Shown here piece by piece: positions 33,328-44,305 of a stretch of 45,202 nucleotides of DNA (within the stretch, counting starts at the first letter, position 1; each line of letters starts with the position of its first letter). The DNA lies in the NCBI GenBank assembly GCA_008704415.1, contig VXIS01000361.1, forward strand, positions 1-45,202. Direction: 5' to 3'. The notes beneath the pieces were generated by a model, which had not been told where the DNA came from, did no database searches, and saw only the letters and a program-made list of their open reading frames with translations. A program made the translations under genes and the position numbers. Source of the DNA: Sphaerosporella brunnea. Its lineage: Eukaryota > Ascomycota > Pezizomycetes > Pezizales > Pyronemataceae.

Positions 33328-35640
33328 ATGGCCGACTCATCGAACCCGACCGGCCACAGGGTTGAGCATTCATTCTTCAGACGTTTTCCGTCGTTCTGGA
33401 ACTACGAAGATTTCCGTACTTTCCGACAAAACCGGCACAAGGACGATCGCGACATCAAGGGGCTGTGGATTTCCACGCTCAGAAAGATCGCGAACTGCGA
33501 CGATTGCTGCCCTACCGAGTGTCGAAGGCGCGCGACCAAACTTCTCAGGGAGGCCAGAGCGAAGGTACGCTCTTCCATTTTTTAAGTTTATTTTTTTGGT
33601 GTCGGACCTCGGATCTCTATCCCTTAAGCGACCTCTATGCTCGCTTTCGGCTGGCGGGGGATAGGCACTATGAAACGGTCACGCTGTGGCACGTTTATGG
33701 GGAGCCTATTCTCTCGTTCAGTGTGGTCTTGGTGCTTCTAAGTCTATCAGATTCTACCACCAGGTCACCATGTGGTGACGATCGATGACCTCGGACCTCT
33801 ATGCTCCCTTAAGCGACCTCTATGCTCGCTTTCGGCTGGCGAGGGATAGGCACTATGAAACGGTCACGCTGTGGCACGTTTATGGGGAGCCTATTCTCTC
33901 GTTCAGTGTGGTCCCGTCAGGGACTTCGGACATTGAGACTCCCTTAAGCGACCTCCATGCTCGCTTTTGGCTGGCGGGGGGTAGGCACTATGAAACGATT
34001 ACGTGTATGGCACGTGTCGTTTATGGGGAGCCTATTCTCGCGTCCAGTGTGGTCTCATCGATCGTCCCCATGGTGGCGTTCTGACTGTGTCCAGACACCT
34101 ACGCAGGATGATCACTCGAGCCACGCGCCTCCGAATAGCACCAACATCACCGCGGCCGTCATACATAACTTGGACTTAGACGTTCACAATTCCGTCGTCA
34201 ACTGCAATGCACCGCCAACCAACGTTGGTCTTCAAGAAGGCGACACTGAAATCGACAATGCATTCGAAGAAGAAGCAGACGAGACGCGGCAGCTCCCCGC
34301 CGATCCAGATCCTTCAGCTCTCGACTTGGAATTTCAAAAAGTATATCACAGCTTCGAGGATTCTCACAAATGGCGCCTTTCCAGCGGGTGTGTCGTGGAA
34401 GATACGTTGTATGAGGCCTACGAACGCGAGCAGTTGTCGCCGACGCTCGCCAGTATGCTTCGGGATTGGACTATCGATCTTGACAACAAGATAATGCAAG
34501 CGTGGTTCTCTGCCGCTGATTGGGCTGAGATTTGCCAAAGCGTTCCGACCCTGCCTCAGCCGAAGGAAACGTTTGTGCGTTCGTTCGCCAGGTTTCGGAA
34601 CGTTCAGACAACCAGCGATCTCAGAAACGTCTTGAGCACTGTCGGCTACTTGCCCGAAGGAGTCAGCTTCAACCGCGAGGAACACTTCGATTTAGCGTGG
34701 GCTGATAATGTCGTACGTGAGTTGTATGTCGCGTCCACACACTTACTCTTCCTGTCCATGATTCAAGTATCTCACTGATTGTAATGTAGTCTATTGCTCT
34801 TTGACTCCCCGGACGAACCGTTGTGCCGGCCCCACCTCGAAGGCTGGTATGCCGCCCAGATTTGGTCCCTAGTAATCGACAAGTGCCTACTATCACTTCC
34901 AGGGATTACCTTCGAAAGGTAATATCAGAGTAACGGGTCTGCTCCATCAGCGTCGCTCACATGTCACGTCTTTTCAGCAAGGAGGGCAGTTGCCGCGCCT
35001 CCGCGCTCCGCAAAAACCGCAACCGAACTGGCCCGACCGAGCGTATGAAGTCCGGCCCGCGGTTGGATGGGATAATCCGGAGCATCGACGACGACGTCTT
35101 TGAGTACGGCGGTACGGAGGTAGCGCGCACCTTCCAGGGCGGCACGAAGTCCACCAAGTGGATGCACGACAGCCGGAAGCTGGCGAAGGCCCTACGCGAC
35201 ATGTTGCATCGCCTTTGTCAAGCCGCACACAAATCTAAGCGTGGAAAGGTGCAGGTGGTCGGATTCATCACCGCCGGCCTCGTGCTGGAGTCTTTTCGGC
35301 TGTGTAATCCCCAGGGATATGTTTGCGTGCTCAAGCGCCAGAGTAGGCAGCAGGTTCCTACTAGTGTTAAACACTTGAAGATCTTGCTTTCACTGCTCAT
35401 CAGTGTTGTCCAGATGAAGGTTTGATATCCCCTTCCCGCCTTTTCGGCCGGAACTGATAGAGCTGATTTTGAGTTAAGCAAATCGTCGCGCAATGTGTCG
35501 ATGCGGTTAGGAGCCACTCCCATGCTGCTGCTACTTCCGAAGAGGAGTGGATCCGCGAGCTGTTGAACACTGGAGCGGAGGACACCGGCAAAGTGGGCTT
35601 GTCATCAGGTTCTCTTCCTTGGTCAGCCGATACCCCTTAG
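33328..35640 (+). CDS. Fungal orphan protein, possible nuclease-like C-terminal domain, 5 exons
   Basis: Join: 33328-33564, 34095-34723, 34790-34918, 34978-35419, 35479-35640, giving 532 aa with all junctions GT-AG and in frame. The product starts MADSSNPTGHRVEHSFF. A middle region (about residues 110-300) is acidic then aromatic-rich (EFQKVYHSFEDSHKWRLSSG, TIDLDNKIMQAWFSAADW). The C-terminal half contains KSGPRLDGIIRS...FEYGGTEVAR...TKWMHDSRKLAKALRDM and VVGFITAGLVLESFRL. This C-terminal pattern resembles lineage-expanded fungal hypothetical proteins. The conserved-looking Asp (about 362) and Glu (about 379) are spaced like a PD-(D/E)XK nuclease core, but the expected Lys is not clear, so I do not claim activity. 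The first intron is 530 nt, about ten times the local norm, because of a tandem repeat. Confidence 0.7.
33600..34060 (+). repeat. Three-copy tandem repeat (about 125-bp core) in an intron
   Basis: Copies at about 33602-33727, 33786-33912 and 33936-34054 share a core with CTTAAGCGACCTCTATGCTC and GGCACTATGAAACG. Spacers between copies differ. Copies 1 and 2 are almost identical; copy 3 has more changes. Together they fill the proposed first intron of the orphan gene. The copies stay open in some frames (DLYARFRLAGDRHYETV), so a coding role in another splice form cannot be excluded. Confidence 0.85.
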
Positions 35641-37854
35641 ACAAGCGTGATTCTTTTATTTTGTCTCTCATAATGTCTGGCGTCAATACACCACCCACTG
35701 GCTAGTACAGTACACATTTGACCTGCTCTAGATGAGAAATTTGGCGTTGATTTCAGGATAATGCAGTTGGAATAGCTTTTGACCGGGGTGGTTATATTAT
35801 GGGCGGGTACATTTTGTTTCACCGGGCCTTTTAAGGGTGTTGCTGGTGACCCCTCTTTCTCTGAGCGGATGGCTCATGGGGAAGCACTCGACTATCGATT
35901 TGTCAAGTTCTCCTCCCGCCCCCACATCTCTCCGGGTGAACACTCCTTCTAAATAATACCTGTCGTCAGGGCCACAAACCCGCAGACCTCGAGAAAATTT
36001 GCATCAGGCGTGCCAGAAAGCGGTTGTCATCCTTAAACATGCTCCCATATCGGCCGGGCAGTGTGAACGAGCACAGACTCGGACTAGAATAGATAACTAC
36101 TAAGTACCTTAGCAGGGGCGTTTTGAAAAATGATCATTTGAGCCCTAATAGTGCTCTTCAAGCCAAAATCTTCTCGCCGCTAGATAAGGGTTAATAAGCA
36201 AAACAATTATTTTATGGAGCAAAGACTTCCACAATGCCAGCGAAAACCTGCCCGAGGTTTAAAAAGTCATCACCATGGCTACGAGGCTTGATGATTCACT
36301 GAAAAAGGCGATGTCACTCGTCTTGGTGTTGCCCGCTCCTCCTCCTATGTAAAAGTTGAAGCACACGGCTCCGTCACCGGCCACTCGGGCCCAGGACGGG
36401 ACGCTCTTCCCGGCTGACTGTGCCTCAGGGCCGCCTGCGCTTCTTTCTCTCAACCTTCTTCCATCCCTCTTTCGCCTCAGCCTCATCGCGGGGGGGAGGG
36501 GGGGTCGCGCGGCCCTGCATGCTTCGAATGCATCAGGGAGGGGGGAAGTTTTCTATTGAAGATGCTTATAAAAATTTTTTGTGATTTTTTTTTGAAGCTC
36601 CTCGTCTTTCAGCATCATCGCAAAGAGGGGTGTTGTCGTGAGCGCGATGCCCAATGGTATTTGCTGCCTCGGCATGATTTTTGGAAGTTCAACAAACAAA
36701 ACGGCTTGTATCTCCACAACACCTGGTCGTATGGTCATCAAACTTAGCAATGAGTTAGAAGACATGTAACAGAGTACCCTGATTTTTGGAGAAACAATTT
36801 GGGGTCGATCTGGGCAAATGATAGAGCACTCTGGCCATAGCGCATTTTCAGCAATACTCTAGGAAAAACATCGCCTAAGTGCTTTAGGACCCCATAAAAT
36901 ACTCTCCAAGGTGCCTACTACGAGCTTGCAATTTTTACCGCTCAATAATTCGCTGTGCTGAGAAAACCGCTTCACGTTACACAATCTATGACGAGATACT
37001 GTACCACCAATAATTGCATTGTGGCTTGCAAACGCAACAGCTAGCTCAAAACAGTGAAGTCTTTTACCACGCCCTGCCGTGACAAATAGATTTTCACCAA
37101 TAACTTCAACTCCAAGTGACGGAGAGTAGTGTGAAAAGACGGGAGGATACTTTTATCTTATAAGGCAACTTTTGGGGGACTTTGGGGGCTTTTGGGGCTG
37201 CGATGTCCACAGCTTTGAGGCGCTGCATACCTGGTGGAGTGGGTAACACCGGGCTCGTTTGCGATATTGATGTCCTCTAAAAAAAGCCGGGAACAAATCG
37301 GTGATGAGGCTCCACGGCAGATTCCAAACTGTGAGCCCTTCCGTATGTTTTTTTGCGTGTTTGGTGCATCGTCTGCTCGGCCGGCCGGCCTGGCGGTCCC
37401 CAGGATGTTTTCTCGGCAGAATACATGTAGAACAGATTTATGGTAAGCAATGGGCATCATGCGTCAGAGGCCTGCCTGGTCCATAAAAACCCCGCGGTTT
37501 GTCACGGACACGGTCACAGGACGGACTTCCGTTGAATAAACTGGTCACAAAAAAAGTAAATGCCTCCAACTATGTACTAGTACGCACTGCGTTATCGCAC
37601 AGCGTCACAGTCACAACCCTCGTCCATTAAGTTTTCGTATCACAAAAAGGACGCCACGAAAGCTCATTGCTGGCGGCAATTGCAAGTATAGTAGTATACT
37701 CTGTTTTCCACAACACTCACGTCCTCAAGTTATGTATAACCATGTCAAGCTTATTTAAAACAGAGAAATAGACCTCCACAGTAACCCTCCTAGCCCGCCC
37801 TAGTGTCCTTTTAGGTAGATCTCCCAATCAGCAAAAAGAAACAGGACCAAATTT
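35641..37854. other. Intergenic, nothing recognised
   Basis: A 2.2-kb stretch with only short frames (up to 100 codons) on both strands and no family signature. It is comparatively AT-rich in places, and a G-rich run occurs at 36490-36504. I see no inverted repeats with clear target duplications and no RNA gene. Confidence 0.45.
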
Positions 37855-38697
37855 TTAATACCCGTCCGGCAAAGTGTACAAAGTACTCAACTTCACATTC
37901 TCCAAATGACACGCATCAACCTGAGGAAACGCTCTCTTCTGTTCTTCACTCCCCTGAGGCTCTCGTACATCGAGGTCCTGCTCCAACGGCCCTAACTTAA
38001 CACCCGCCCAATTCCGTGGATTCACACGGAGAGAAAATGAAAGCTTGCCTGACATGGTGACGATACACTTAAGCGCAGTCAGGGCGTCACCTCGGAATAC
38101 CAGCAAAGCGATGGGGATATTGGGAGGAAGGCCTGTTTTCGCAATTGTGTTTTCGTGCATCTCCCATCGCATCGCGGACACCATGTTCTTCAAGACTTTA
38201 TCCGGAGCCGCTGTGAGACGCCAGCGTGCGGTTTTTGTGCGTTCTAAGCTGGTCGTACTGCTTAAGGACATTGCGGTAAACCCCGCGGCCTTGGGGGAGA
38301 CGTTCCAGGTACGACTATTCGTCGCGTTTGCGCTCGATTCATCGCCGATTGCATCCACGGGTGAATATGAGTGGATGTGAAGAGGGCGGTTGAACTGGGA
38401 GCGCGTCTCGATGGTAACTTTTCCGTAGATGAACCGAGTGTGTGCTGGTGCCATGAACCGGATATTGCCCAGCAAAAGGCTTGCGGGCTTGCCATTGTAG
38501 TTTCCATGCCATGTTTGACTCAAACCGAAGGAGGCTCTGCACTCATGGATATCGGTTGGGATGAAATTTATCCCGTTGTTGTAGCCCTCAGGTGCCCCCC
38601 GGTGTGTTGAAAACAGTTCGCCCGTACCGTTCCGTTCAGCGTCGAAGTAGTTGCCATCCCACTCGAAGTTGGATTCGATGAATGGTATTTCAATCAT
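37855..38697 (-). CDS. Hypothetical protein, 280 aa, function unknown
   Basis: An uninterrupted minus-strand frame. The open frame extends to an ATG at 38877, but I prefer the ATG at 38697 (MIEIPFIESNFEWDGNYFDAE) because the extra 60 residues are basic and low-information and look like untranslated leader. The protein has an aromatic-rich N-terminal half (FSTHRGAPEGYNNGINFIPTD, WHGNYNGKPASLLLGNIRF), a Ser/Thr-rich middle, and ends in KLSTLYTLPDGY. No signal peptide, membrane span or catalytic motif is evident. I do not recognise the family. A 9-bp perfect hairpin lies 220 bp upstream of the chosen start. Confidence 0.6.
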   Translation of the reverse strand: MIEIPFIESNFEWDGNYFDAERNGTGELFSTHRGAPEGYNNGINFIPTDIHECRASFGLSQTWHGNYNGKPASLLLGNIRFMAPAHTRFIYGKVTIETRSQFNRPLHIHSYSPVDAIGDESSANATNSRTWNVSPKAAGFTAMSLSSTTSLERTKTARWRLTAAPDKVLKNMVSAMRWEMHENTIAKTGLPPNIPIALLVFRGDALTALKCIVTMSGKLSFSLRVNPRNWAGVKLGPLEQDLDVREPQGSEEQKRAFPQVDACHLENVKLSTLYTLPDGY

Positions 38698-38916
38698 AGT
38701 GCAGCTTGTACGGGGAACAGGAGGGCGGCGGAGCGGAGGACGCCAATAACCGAAGGTATTGATGAAAGACGAAGACGAAACCCGAAGCACTCTGCCTAGT
38801 TGTGTAGTCAAGAGGTTATCTATCCCACTATATCTAGGATATCGCTTGTATACGTGTGAAGCGGGGTAGCGGAACAATTTGCTCTACGCCTGCTTCTAAA
38901 AGCACAACTATATTTA

Positions 38917-38941
38917 GTTGACGAGTCATGCTCTCGTCAAC
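38917..38941. promoter_or_regulatory. Perfect 9-bp inverted repeat with 7-nt spacer
   Basis: GTTGACGAG, a 7-nt spacer, then CTCGTCAAC. It lies upstream of the minus-strand hypothetical gene. It could be a dimeric transcription-factor site or a small transposon footprint; the sequence alone does not decide. Confidence 0.4.
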
Positions 38942-39245
38942 GTTTGAATGTTTGGCACTGAGCGGCCACATCCCGGGAAAATTAGCGAATTGATTGTTTT
39001 TTTAGCGGTGATTGATTATACTCTAGATACCTATAATTTCCTAGGAACAAGCGTTGTAATGGAGTTGGCCCTTTTCGGGAGGGCAACAAGCAGCTTAAAA
39101 ATTGCTGCTACCCAAGTGATTTGGCGAATTGTGTGGACTTGGGACGCATTTGGGTGCTGTGCTCCAAAGCTTGTTGTGTTGCGAATAGATCACCCCGCCT
39201 TTTGCAGTTGTAGGTACTCAAGTTCGCCTCGACGAATGGGAATGA

Positions 39246-39899
39246 CTCGTGGCCGGCATTTAGAACCAAAAAACGCTGGTGGGCACGATCGCGCGAGGCT
39301 TTCTCGATCTGGTGATTTGAACCTCAATTGAGCTCAATGATTTTTTACTGGCGGGGACGGGGTGCAGGCAAGTGAAAAACAATATGCAACCGCATCAGGC
39401 TCCAGCGACGCATCCACTGTGCGGAGTCCATCGATATCGTCATAAGACTCGGTGTTTTGCTTTTCTCTTTGCTTTTTTTTTTGACGAGGGTGCGCATGCT
39501 CTGTGAACTCACGATATCGATACTAGCTACGTGGCAATAGTGAAGGCTGCTCACCAGACCCCAAGCCCATCAAGTTCTTGTTCTCAAGTACCTAGACATT
39601 GTGGAAACCCTTGGTGGTCTAAGTAGATGCCGTCTGGGCACGCCTTGCTGTGCTATGGTTCTGCTCCTTGTGTGGGGAGTTCCGAAGGATCTTGGGAAAT
39701 AAATCTAGAACGTGCTACTGTCGTAGATATTGATGGGTCGTGGCCGGCATTTAGAACCAAAAAATGCACCTGCAGCAAGTGGCTGAAACTTACTCGAAGG
39801 AGAAATCATTGAGCTCAATTGAGGTTCAAATCACCAGATCGAGAAAGTCTCGCGAGATCTCACCCACCCGCATTTTTTGTTCTAAATGCGGCCACGAGG
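39246..39899. mobile_element. 654-bp element with about 95-bp terminal inverted repeats
   Basis: The left arm (39246-39341) and right arm (39805-39899) are reverse complements over about 95 bp with roughly ten differences. The outer ends read CTCGTGGCC. The inner part TCGATCTGGTGATTTGAACC is unchanged. An additional partial copy of the outer 27 bp occurs inside at about 39739, in the same orientation as the left arm. No transposase frame fits in the interior and no clear target duplication is visible. A long-TIR non-autonomous DNA transposon is the best reading. Confidence 0.8.
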
Positions 39900-40017
39900 T
39901 ATATATTAGGTAAGTACAGGGTATGTATCTACTGGTTGTGTACCGGGGTACGTGTACGGTCTTCCAGCGGACATTATTGAGAGCAGCTGAAAGATCGCTC
40001 CCAAGCAAGAATTACCA

Positions 40018-40070
40018 GTAACAGTTTAGACCGATGGGCTGAGACTTTTGCTTTCACCTTTGCATTCTCT
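40018..40070 (-). repeat. Dispersed copy of the 20.8-kb inverted-repeat family
   Basis: Reverse-complemented, this segment matches about 20850-20903: AGGTGAAAGCAAAAG, then CTCAGCCCATC and TCTAAACTGTTAC, with a few substitutions. Only one arm and its adjoining interior are found here, so it is a partial or decayed copy. Confidence 0.7.
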
Positions 40071-41395
40071 AATGAGCGGGGGATATTATTCTTCGGAAGT
40101 CTGGGGCGTAGTGGGCTGGTGGTGTTGTTTGTGCTGGGCCATGATGATGGGGAGGCGATAGAGTACAGAGAGCGTTCCTGAGTTGCTCACGCTCTTCTTT
40201 CTTTGGCTGGCCATGCAGTGGTACTACTTTCCGGTCGCTCGCAGGCTCGTAACTAGGGGCACTTACAAGTGAGTGCCCGACAGTTCAGTGAGCACAAGTT
40301 CGACGAGCAAAACTATTAATCACGCATTTCCACCCAACCACCATCCGATTATGATACCTATTCAGAGGGAAGAAGATCCCGAGCCCTATGAGTCTGTTGA
40401 GATCCGGATTTAGGCAGCAATTGAGATTGCTATGGAGAGGAAAACCCAAATGTAGCTGCTGCAGCTCACGAGTTCAATCTTCCAATCTTCCACCCCGACG
40501 CTTCAGAGCGGCCAGTACTCCAAGCAGGCGAGCCCGGCAACATATAGAAAGCTTACGGAGGAGCAAGAGACTGGATGCGACCGGGACTTCTGCTTGTCTA
40601 CAAATGGTCATCGGCTATGCGAATGCAATTCTGCGGCCGGCGGTGTGAATGAGGTTTCTCCACTTTCAGCCCGCTCCGCCACCTTCCACAACCATTTCAT
40701 TACTCTTCTGAGCCTAAAGAATGATATTTCCAATGATTCTCTATCGATTTGTACCGAACCTTTGATTTGTAAATGCGTTATGGTGGCGATGGAGCGTGGT
40801 GAAGTTGGGTAGTAAGGTAGGGCATGTGACATAACCTTCGTCTGGGTAGGGTGGTTTGGAGTGGGTTTGAAGCGTCGCTTATGGGGCTGGGCTCGTCGCT
40901 GGCCCTGAATATTTTTTGTTCACGATGCTTGATTTCGAGTTTGGCAGTAATTGGATGCCTGGTGGGGTCCCCACCTAGCCTGCATGCGCTAATGCAAGGC
41001 GGACAAAAGTATGTCGCATGCTCAGCTCCGGTGTTCCCAACCAGATTTTCCATTGAGAACTGCGATTGCCGCCTGAAGCGGGGTTCTCAATAGACTTCGC
41101 GCTGAATAGATCGAAATAGGTACCATAATCGGATGGTGGTTGTGGTGGAAATGCGTGGTTACTATTGTTTTGCTCGTCGAACTTGTGGTCGCGAGGTACA
41201 AACGAGACACGTCATTTTTGGTTGGAAACAGCTGCTGGCGAATCGGCTTCCATGAGGTCCGATGAGAGGCGATCTCTGAGTTCCCCGCTCTGTCGATATG
41301 GCATTTTGTCTTTCAGCTGAGGCTGTTGCGAGCTCTGGCCGAAAGTGCGACTTCCTCCCCACGAAATTGCACCATTGCACAACGCTTTGGCCAGC

Positions 41396-44305
41396 ATGAT
41401 GTTTGGCATTCCACCCACAGCAGGCCCAAAACCCGCGTTCATGCGTTTTTCCGAGAAGGAATTCCACAGTGTTTACGCCAAAACGCAACAGTCCTTGACG
41501 GCCTTCGCGACGGAGATACAGATGCCTGAGGATTCGAAAGAGGACATTCAGGAACCTGAGGATTTGGACGAGCCCGGCCTCGATTTCCTGGACCTTTCAG
41601 AGCTGCCACTAGGGAATCCTGAGGCTGCTAATGCCTTCGTCCGGGACCTTGTAGACAGGCCTAACGACCTCTTCTTTCAACCTCACCTTCGCAAAGTTGA
41701 CCTTGGCAGCGTGGGTAAGAAAGATCTGGCAATTCGCATCCTGAAATGGTTGCGGTTCAAACGAGGCGTCACCCACATACACACTTTTCGATCGCAGCCT
41801 TTCGGTCAGTCTAATAATGACGGCGATGACATCGATGACACCGATGGTGACGTTCTCAAACCTTTGGACATCAAAAAACTGGAGTGGCTGGCACTTCATA
41901 TCTCCATCCAGACTGTCGAAGCTGTTGCACCAAATGTTGAGGAAGTCACAGTGGTTTGGAAACAAAAACTCGGCCCGGACGGATGGCTGTTTGCTCTCAA
42001 ACATGGCACCTTAGAAAAGGTATGGAGTGAAAATCCGCCCATGGTGTGTGTCCTCGTGCCTTTCGCGAGCTAGGCTATTCGTCAGCTCGCTTGCGCTGAT
42101 TGAGTGGCTGGCGTTTTGCAAGGAAGTCAACATCAGGCAAGGAGGCTTTCTGAGACTTCTTTTATGTGCTGACAATTCATTTTTTTTCTGCCAGTTGAAG
42201 AAGATTAACATAGCAAGCGTCGTTAACGACAAAATATGCTTCCCGAGGGGCCACGTAATAAGCAAGAATCTGATTCCAGCTTTCATGAACAGGCTTGCCA
42301 GCTGCCGCCCAGAAATAGAGGTATCTTACTATGAACCTCACGTGAGCGGTGAACTGCCCGATTTGGCCATTTCAAATGACAATTCCCCGTAAGAACATGC
42401 TCCCACCGATCGCTGCGAAACGTTGGGGACTGATGGTGGTATATAGTGACACTGGGGACGACTGGTTCAATGAGTTGCAACGTTGGAGGCTCCATCCAAT
42501 CCATGAACTTACACCTCCTTCGCCTGTCCGAGTCGCCATACTCGATACAGGAGTTGACGCCTTCCATCCAATCTTGCGTGACAAAATAGTCGCCCAAAAA
42601 TCCTTCCTTCCTCAGGCGCACGACTTTGTGGATAGTGTCGGTCACGGAACTCACCTCGCCGGGCTTGTGCTCAAGGTCGCCCCTCAAGCTGATATCTTGG
42701 TCGGCCGAGTCTTTACCCGTACAAAAAAGGATGCGCAAACCGCAGCAGAGGTAACTGAAGATTCGCCTTCTTGTAGATTGATATCTCTGGTCACGCTAAC
42801 AAATTCAGGGTATCCAATGGGCTATTGATAACAAGGTGGATATCATTCTTTGCAGCTGGGGATTCCGAACAGAATATGAAAGGGATGCATTAGAAAAAGT
42901 CATCAAGTTGGCTTTCGAGTCAGACATCTGTGTCATCGCCGCCACCCCCAATAGAGATGACGCCACTTCGAAAGACTATACGTACCCAGCGGAGTTCGAA
43001 GAAGTCCTTGCAATTGCAGGATGTGGTCAAAGTGCAGAAAGACGAGTCTTCACTTGCCCAAAACACGATTTTCTGTTCCCTGGAACAAACCTGTCGTCAG
43101 CCTATCCTCGGTATCTTGCCGGGGAAGGGGAATCTGAGTTTAGGCTCTCCGGATCTTCAATGGCGGCGGCGGTTGCAGCTGGTTATTCGGCAATGCTTTT
43201 GGAGTACCGGAGTGCTTTGGACATCGGCAAACGAAAAGTGGAGTTTCTACGCACGCTGCTTCGGGCTGTGATGTTTGGCAAGGATGAGGTCAGCCATAGG
43301 TTCGTTACATGGAAGGATTTCAACAACAAGGCATGGGGCCGCAGTGGGTCGAGCGACGAGGAACACGTCGAAAGTCTGAAAAAGTTTCTTAGAAAAAACC
43401 TCGGCCCAGCTGCAGTCGATCAAGTAGCCCCACCTGCCCCCATGGATGCCGGTGAACTCCAACGGCCGCGGCCACCCCCCACGCCGTGCCACACTAAATC
43501 ACCGCCGGCCGTGCGCCCCAGCCCGCCGCACCACTTCCACCGTCCGAACCCTTTTACGAATGGGGGCTACTCCCAACGGAACCGTTCGCCTCCGCCAAAG
43601 TATGACTCCTGGGCGAGCTCGAGTACTTATCAGCATCTAAACACGCCGTCACCCCAGCAACAACGGTCCAAAGCCGATGGCAGAGCTTCCTCAACCAGTA
43701 GGGACCGCCAAGGGGAACCTTTCAGCAGACCAGCCAATCCTCCCGCCAATCCCTCACCACAAAACGAATATTTTGTTTGCTCGAATTGTGGTCGATATCT
43801 TCCCCCGTTCCTCAAAGGCAACCACCAATGCTCTCTTCGTCAAGCCAAGGAACAGGAAGAGGAAGAGGAAGAGGAAGAGGAAGAGGAAGAGGAGGAGGAG
43901 GAGGAGGAAGATGAGGAGGAAGAGGAAGAGGAAGAGGAAGAGATTATTGATGAAAACGTGTGTCCGAAATGCAACTGCATGGTTCCGCCGTGGAAAAAAG
44001 CAACGCACCCGTGCTTCCGGCAAGAGAAACCTTTCAGCAGACCAGCCAATCCTCCCGCCAATCCCTCACCACAAAACGAATATTTTGTTTGCTCGAATTG
44101 TGGTCGATATATTCCCCCGTTCCTCAAAGGCAACCACCAATGCTCTCTTCGTCAAGTCAAAGAAGAGGAAAAAGAAGAGAAAAAGGTTATTGATGACAAC
44201 TTGTGTCCGAAATGCAACTACATGGTTCCGCCGTGGAAAAAGTCAACCCACCCATGCTTCCAGCCTGCTCTGCCGGCAAAGGCTTTGAAATTCTTCTGGG
44301 CATGA
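41396..44305 (+). CDS. Subtilisin-like (S8) protease with four C-terminal CxxC-x11-HxC modules
   Basis: Join: 41396-42019, 42195-42341, 42394-42750, 42809-44305, giving 874 aa. Residues 1-300 match the extended N-terminal region of fungal intracellular subtilases (KKLEWLALHISIQTVEAVAPNVEEV). The S8 domain holds Asp about 308 (VAILDTGVD), His about 341 (GHGTHLAG), a probable oxyanion Asn about 424 (AATPN) and Ser about 493 (SGSSMAAAVAAG), so the triad is complete. No signal peptide is seen, suggesting a cytoplasmic enzyme. After a Pro-rich linker (about 580-690) come alternating cysteine modules: type A (CSNCGRYLPPFLKGNHQC) at 700, type B (CPKCNCMVPPWKKATHPC) at 761, A again at 804 and B again at 842; each has CxxC-x11-HxC spacing, typical of C2HC zinc binding. 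A Glu-only stretch (about 725-757) separates the first pair. S8 domains are known effector domains of fungal NLR proteins; no NLR lies here. Intron 1 (175 nt) and the start codon are the least certain. Confidence 0.85.
43717..44275 (+). repeat. Tandem duplication of the A-B cysteine module, about 310-bp and 250-bp units
   Basis: The DNA at about 43717-43845 recurs at about 44027-44157 with only a few base changes. The type B segments at 43955-44015 and 44198-44258 are also closely similar. The first unit is longer because of its GAGGAA-type tract. This is a recent in-frame duplication inside the protease gene. Confidence 0.88.
43850..43945 (+). repeat. GAGGAA/GAAGAG purine microsatellite coding for poly-Glu
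   Basis: About 95 bp of almost pure purine triplets (GAA, GAG, one GAT) encode some 30 acidic residues between the first type A and type B modules. The second unit has only a short KEEEKEEKK version, so the tract has expanded in one copy only. It is length-unstable by nature. Confidence 0.9.

Larger units (their letters stand above)
38698..41395. other. Repeat-rich intergenic region
   Basis: Contains the hairpin at 38917-38941, the inverted-repeat element at 39246-39899 and a dispersed-repeat copy at 40018-40070. A stop-interrupted frame at about 40351-40812 (beginning MIPIQREEDPEPYESVEIRI) could be a fragment of a dead gene but matches nothing I know. The 3' end is the upstream region of the protease gene. 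Confidence 0.45.

Noticed and set aside
40351..40812. Possible pseudogene starting MIPIQREEDPEP
   Set aside because: Stops interrupt it twice within the first 40 codons and I cannot link it to any family. It is mentioned only in the intergenic entry.
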